From assembly GCF_002091675.1 (NCBI RefSeq), contig NZ_BDAE01000012.1, positions 62,001 through 126,000 of the forward strand: a DNA stretch of 64,000 nt, written 5' to 3'. Made by a program: the position numbers and the translations under genes. Positions 61,376 through 64,000 of this stretch are shown here, in pieces (within the stretch, counting starts at the first letter, position 1; every line of letters starts with the position of its first letter). This DNA comes from Pseudomonas luteola NBRC 103146 (GTDB lineage: Bacteria > Pseudomonadota > Gammaproteobacteria > Pseudomonadales > Pseudomonadaceae). The notes under the pieces were generated by a model, which searched no databases, was not told the origin of the DNA, and saw only the letters and a program-made list of their open reading frames with translations.

Positions 61376-62941
61376 ATGGACTACCCCATCAACCGACTCG
61401 ATGAAACGTTCGCTACGTGCGGACAGCTACAGCTCGATGACCTGCCTGGCATCGCTCAGCAAGGCTACCGCAGCATCATCTGCAATCGACCGGATCATGA
61501 AGGTGGACCAGAACAGCCTCTTAGCGAACAACTTCGGCGCCATGCCGAAGCATTGGGCTTGAGCTTTGTCTATCTCCCTGTCATACCCAGCACCCTTCAT
61601 GAGGGGCAGGCCCAGCAGTTACAGGCGTTACTCAGCACGCTCCCCCATCCGATTCTGGCGTTCTGTCGCACAGGTAACCGCTCTACCCAACTGTACCGAA
61701 TGGCGTGCGAGAACGAAGCGGCAAGTAGCCAATACGACGTCGTCATCATGGGCGGTGGGTCAGCTGGCATCGGCGTCGCTGCCAGCCTGCTGCGCCGCGC
61801 CCCTGAGTTGAAACTCGCCGTGGTCGAGCCCAGCGATCATCATTACTATCAACCCGCCTGGACGCTTGTAGGGGGTGGAGCCTACGACGCAGCGGACACG
61901 GTTCGCCCGATGGCCAGCGTCATGCCGCACGGTGTCACTTGGATTCAGGCATCGGTCAGCGCGTTCGCCCCGGAGCGCCAGAGCGTGCTGCTCAGCAACG
62001 GTAAGCAACTGGGTTATCAGCAACTGATCATCTGTCCCGGTCTGCAACTGGCGTGGGAGCGCATCACTGGGCTGGAAGACACGCTGGGCCAACAGGGTGT
62101 GACGTCCAATTACCGGTATGACCTGGCCCCTTACACCTGGGAGCTGGTCCGAAACCTGAGGCATGGGAAGGCGCTATTCACTCAACCGGGTATGCCGATC
62201 AAATGTGCCGGTGCGCCCCAAAAAGCCATGTACCTGTCCTGCGATCACTGGCTGCGACAAGGGGTGCTGAAGAACATCCAGGTCGAATTCAACCTGGCAG
62301 GCGCAGCGCTGTTTGGCGTACCGGCCTTTGTCCCGCCTCTGATGGCGTATGTAGAGAAATATCAGGCATCACTGGCTTTTCAGTCCAATCTGGTTGCTGT
62401 CGACGGTCCTGGCAAAACCGCCTGGTTCGAAGTTACCGCCGCTGACGGTAGCGTGAGCCGTCAAGCCAAAGCGTTCGACCTCCTGCATGTGGTGCCACCG
62501 CAACAGGCACCTGATGTAGTTCGGCGTAGTACGCTGGCCGATGCGGCGGGCTGGCTTGAGGTCGATCCGGCCACCCTTCAGCATCCTCGTCATCCAGACA
62601 TATTTGCCTTGGGTGATGTGTGCGGCACCACCAACGCCAAGACGGCGGCAGCGGCACGCAAGCAGATCGTGGTCGTAGCAGAAAATCTGCTGGCCTTGCG
62701 CAAGGGGCATCCCCTGCCAAGCCGATATGATGGTTACGGCTCCTGCCCACTTACCGTCGAAAAAGGCAAGGTGATCCTGGCCGAGTTTGGTTATGGTGGA
62801 AAGCTTTTGCCGACCTTTCCCTTTGATCCCAAAGTGCCGCGTAAATCCGCCTGGTTGCTGAAGGCCAGCGTACTGCCCCGCTTCTACTGGAACGGCATGC
62901 TCAAGGGCCGTGAGTGGCTTACCCGCTGCGCCCAGAATTAA
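61376..62941 (+). CDS. DUF442 phosphatase-like/sulfide:quinone oxidoreductase fusion
   Basis: A 521-residue fusion. Residues 1-about 115 are a DUF442 (beta-lactamase-hydrolase-like) domain with the CRTGNR loop at 97-102, similar to tyrosine phosphatase or rhodanese P loops. Residues from about 120 are an FAD-linked sulfide:quinone oxidoreductase: GGGSAG at 126-131, Cys277 in PIKCAGAPQK, LGDVCGTTNAKTAAAARKQ near 419 and a C-terminal hydrophobic helix. It oxidises sulfide to persulfide and passes electrons to quinone. Cotranscribed with the ArsR-type gene; overlaps the following TauE gene. Confidence 0.92.
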   Translation: MDYPINRLDETFATCGQLQLDDLPGIAQQGYRSIICNRPDHEGGPEQPLSEQLRRHAEALGLSFVYLPVIPSTLHEGQAQQLQALLSTLPHPILAFCRTGNRSTQLYRMACENEAASSQYDVVIMGGGSAGIGVAASLLRRAPELKLAVVEPSDHHYYQPAWTLVGGGAYDAADTVRPMASVMPHGVTWIQASVSAFAPERQSVLLSNGKQLGYQQLIICPGLQLAWERITGLEDTLGQQGVTSNYRYDLAPYTWELVRNLRHGKALFTQPGMPIKCAGAPQKAMYLSCDHWLRQGVLKNIQVEFNLAGAALFGVPAFVPPLMAYVEKYQASLAFQSNLVAVDGPGKTAWFEVTAADGSVSRQAKAFDLLHVVPPQQAPDVVRRSTLADAAGWLEVDPATLQHPRHPDIFALGDVCGTTNAKTAAAARKQIVVVAENLLALRKGHPLPSRYDGYGSCPLTVEKGKVILAEFGYGGKLLPTFPFDPKVPRKSAWLLKASVLPRFYWNGMLKGREWLTRCAQN

Positions 62942-63755
62942 GGGAACCCGCTTCGTGCTGCTGGCCTCTCTTCTCGGAATCGGTATCGGCCTTGTGTTAG
63001 GCCTGACAGGCGCAGGCGGAGGTATCTTGGCGATCCCGGCATTGACGCTTGGTCTGGGCTGGGCCCTCTCTCAGGCTGCTCCCGTTGCGCTGCTTGCAAT
63101 CGGCACCGCGGCGACCCTGGGTGCGGTGGACGGGCTGCGCAAAGGTCTGGTGCGATATCGGGCGGCGCTACTCATGGCCGCGTTGGGACTTTGCTTTTCG
63201 CCACTTGGAAGTCAGCTGGCGCATCACTTGCCCAATCGTACCCTCATGCTTTGCTTCTGCCTGATCATGTTGTTTGTTGCCATCCGTATGCTGCTTCAGA
63301 GTCGGGCTACGGTAGATCAAGCCTGTACGACTCACGGCCCGCTTCAAAAAAATTGCATGCTGGATCCAACGACTGGACGCCTGCATTGGAATGGTCGATG
63401 CCTGGCTACGCTTTCGATCATCGGAAGCCTGTCGGGCCTGTTGACCGGTATGCTCGGTGTGGGGGGCGGCTTTCTGATCGTCCCGGCCTTGCGCCAATGC
63501 AGCGATATCCGCATGCAGGGCATCGTGGCCACTTCGCTGATGATGGTGGCGCTGATTTCCCTGGGTACCGCAGCCGGTGCGCTTTATCGCGGCGTCACGC
63601 TTGGCTTGCAGGCAGAGCTTTTCATAGGTGCCACGCTTTTAGGCATGCTTGCCGGGCGCCTGCTGTGCAAGCATTTACCGGACCACCTCTTGCAGCGGTC
63701 GTTTGCGGTGCTTTGCCTGGGTGTCTGCGTTTACCTGTTCATGACTGTTTTCTAA
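62910..63755 (+). CDS. sulfite exporter TauE/SafE family protein
   Basis: A 281-residue membrane protein of the TauE/SafE family with about eight predicted helices in two repeats; the family patterns LTGAGGGILAIPAL and MLGVGGGFLIVPAL mark each repeat. It probably exports sulfite or another sulfur anion from sulfide oxidation. The start is a GTG inside the end of the SQR gene (32-base overlap); an internal start slightly downstream is possible. Confidence 0.85.
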   Translation: MSGLPAAPRIKGTRFVLLASLLGIGIGLVLGLTGAGGGILAIPALTLGLGWALSQAAPVALLAIGTAATLGAVDGLRKGLVRYRAALLMAALGLCFSPLGSQLAHHLPNRTLMLCFCLIMLFVAIRMLLQSRATVDQACTTHGPLQKNCMLDPTTGRLHWNGRCLATLSIIGSLSGLLTGMLGVGGGFLIVPALRQCSDIRMQGIVATSLMMVALISLGTAAGALYRGVTLGLQAELFIGATLLGMLAGRLLCKHLPDHLLQRSFAVLCLGVCVYLFMTVF

Positions 63756-63909
63756 TCAGCTCCGATTAATCTGATCCTTTAGCCGCAAGGGAGGATTCAA
63801 TCGATCAAACTGATCTGGGTTTCAGACAGACCCTTACTACCGTAAGACCACGGGAACGCTTAGTACAGCAGACGACTATCTTAGCCAGCACACTTCCACG
63901 CTTCACCCA
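63756..63909. other. short gap after the TauE gene
   Basis: About 150 bases with no gene or clear terminator. Confidence 0.4.
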
Positions 63910-64000
63910 TCATTGATAGCAATAGTTGGCACCAGTAGGATCGATTTCACGCATAGTAGGTGCGTGCGATTCAATGACCTCATCGAAACCAACCACCCCA
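63910..64000 (-). CDS. C-terminal end of a protein truncated by the window edge
   Basis: A minus-strand frame runs in from the right edge and stops at 63910. The last visible residues are GFDEVIESHAPTMREIDPTG followed by ANYCYQ. No family is recognised. Only 29 residues are visible, so the call rests on the open frame and ordinary residue composition. Confidence 0.45.
   Translation of the reverse strand, partial: GVVGFDEVIESHAPTMREIDPTGANYCYQ

Noticed and set aside
1-64000. Search for tRNA, rRNA, CRISPR repeats, insertion sequences, integrases and phage genes
   Set aside because: No cloverleaf core, repeat array, transposase or integrase motif was seen by eye on either strand.

Overview
The window looks like a chromosomal segment of a free-living gammaproteobacterium, most likely Pseudomonas or a close relative. 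The reasons are a Pseudomonas-type EF-G, an Mrp antiporter operon with MrpA and MrpB fused, a 4-hydroxyphenylacetate (hpa) cluster, and a CrcZ/CrcY-like small RNA behind a sigma-54 promoter with CbrB-like upstream sites. No rRNA, tRNA, CRISPR array, insertion sequence or phage gene was recognised. Species identity is not established.

Layout. 0-5.1 kb: a tiny membrane ORF, a LysR and an AraC regulator, a stand-alone EF-G gene, and a pirin. 5.5-13.9 kb: an RND efflux operon (adaptor, pump, outer-membrane factor) facing away from an RstA/RstB-like two-component system and a small membrane protein; the shared intergenic region has four helically phased TTGTA-like repeats. 14-24.8 kb: DoxX, DedA with an odd tail, an aldo/keto reductase lacking the family catalytic Tyr, LysR, MFS, a GATase, cyclopropane fatty acid synthase, an OBAP/DUF1264 lipoprotein, DUF2254 and DUF421 membrane proteins. 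24.9-30.7 kb: the Mrp Na+/H+ antiporter operon. 30.7-34.1 kb: mostly intergenic, with the CrcZ-like RNA and several small membrane or hypothetical proteins.

34.1-58.9 kb is a catabolic island. Its left part (34.1-44.7 kb) holds a flavoprotein amine-oxidase-like gene with a cupin and a LuxR regulator, then moaF, two SDRs, an EutR-like AraC regulator, a SphA-type outer-membrane protein, an MFS transporter and an amidase; the substrate is unknown. Its right part is a full 4-hydroxyphenylacetate meta-cleavage pathway: hpaBC (hydroxylase), hpaA (activator), then hpaG1-hpaG2-hpaE-hpaD-hpaF-hpaX-hpaH-hpaI, with hpaR convergent at the end, followed by a phenylacetaldehyde-type dehydrogenase (feaB-like) and its FeaR-like regulator. 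Together these would carry aromatic amines, once oxidised to aldehydes, through 4-HPA and homoprotocatechuate to pyruvate and succinic semialdehyde. Two layers of control are visible: a repeated 16-bp AGTTAACATATTAA-like operator (candidate HpaR site) at the hpaG, hpaR/feaB and feaR promoters, and AAnAAnAA motifs (Hfq/Crc CA motifs) in the leaders of sphA, hpaB, hpaA, hpaG1, hpaX and feaR, which fit the CrcZ-like decoy RNA carried in the same window.

59-64 kb: a small hypothetical protein, a small lipoprotein, and a sulfide detoxification cluster: persulfide-dioxygenase-like MBL protein, divergent BigR-type ArsR regulator, DUF442-SQR fusion and TauE/SafE exporter. The right edge cuts a minus-strand gene.
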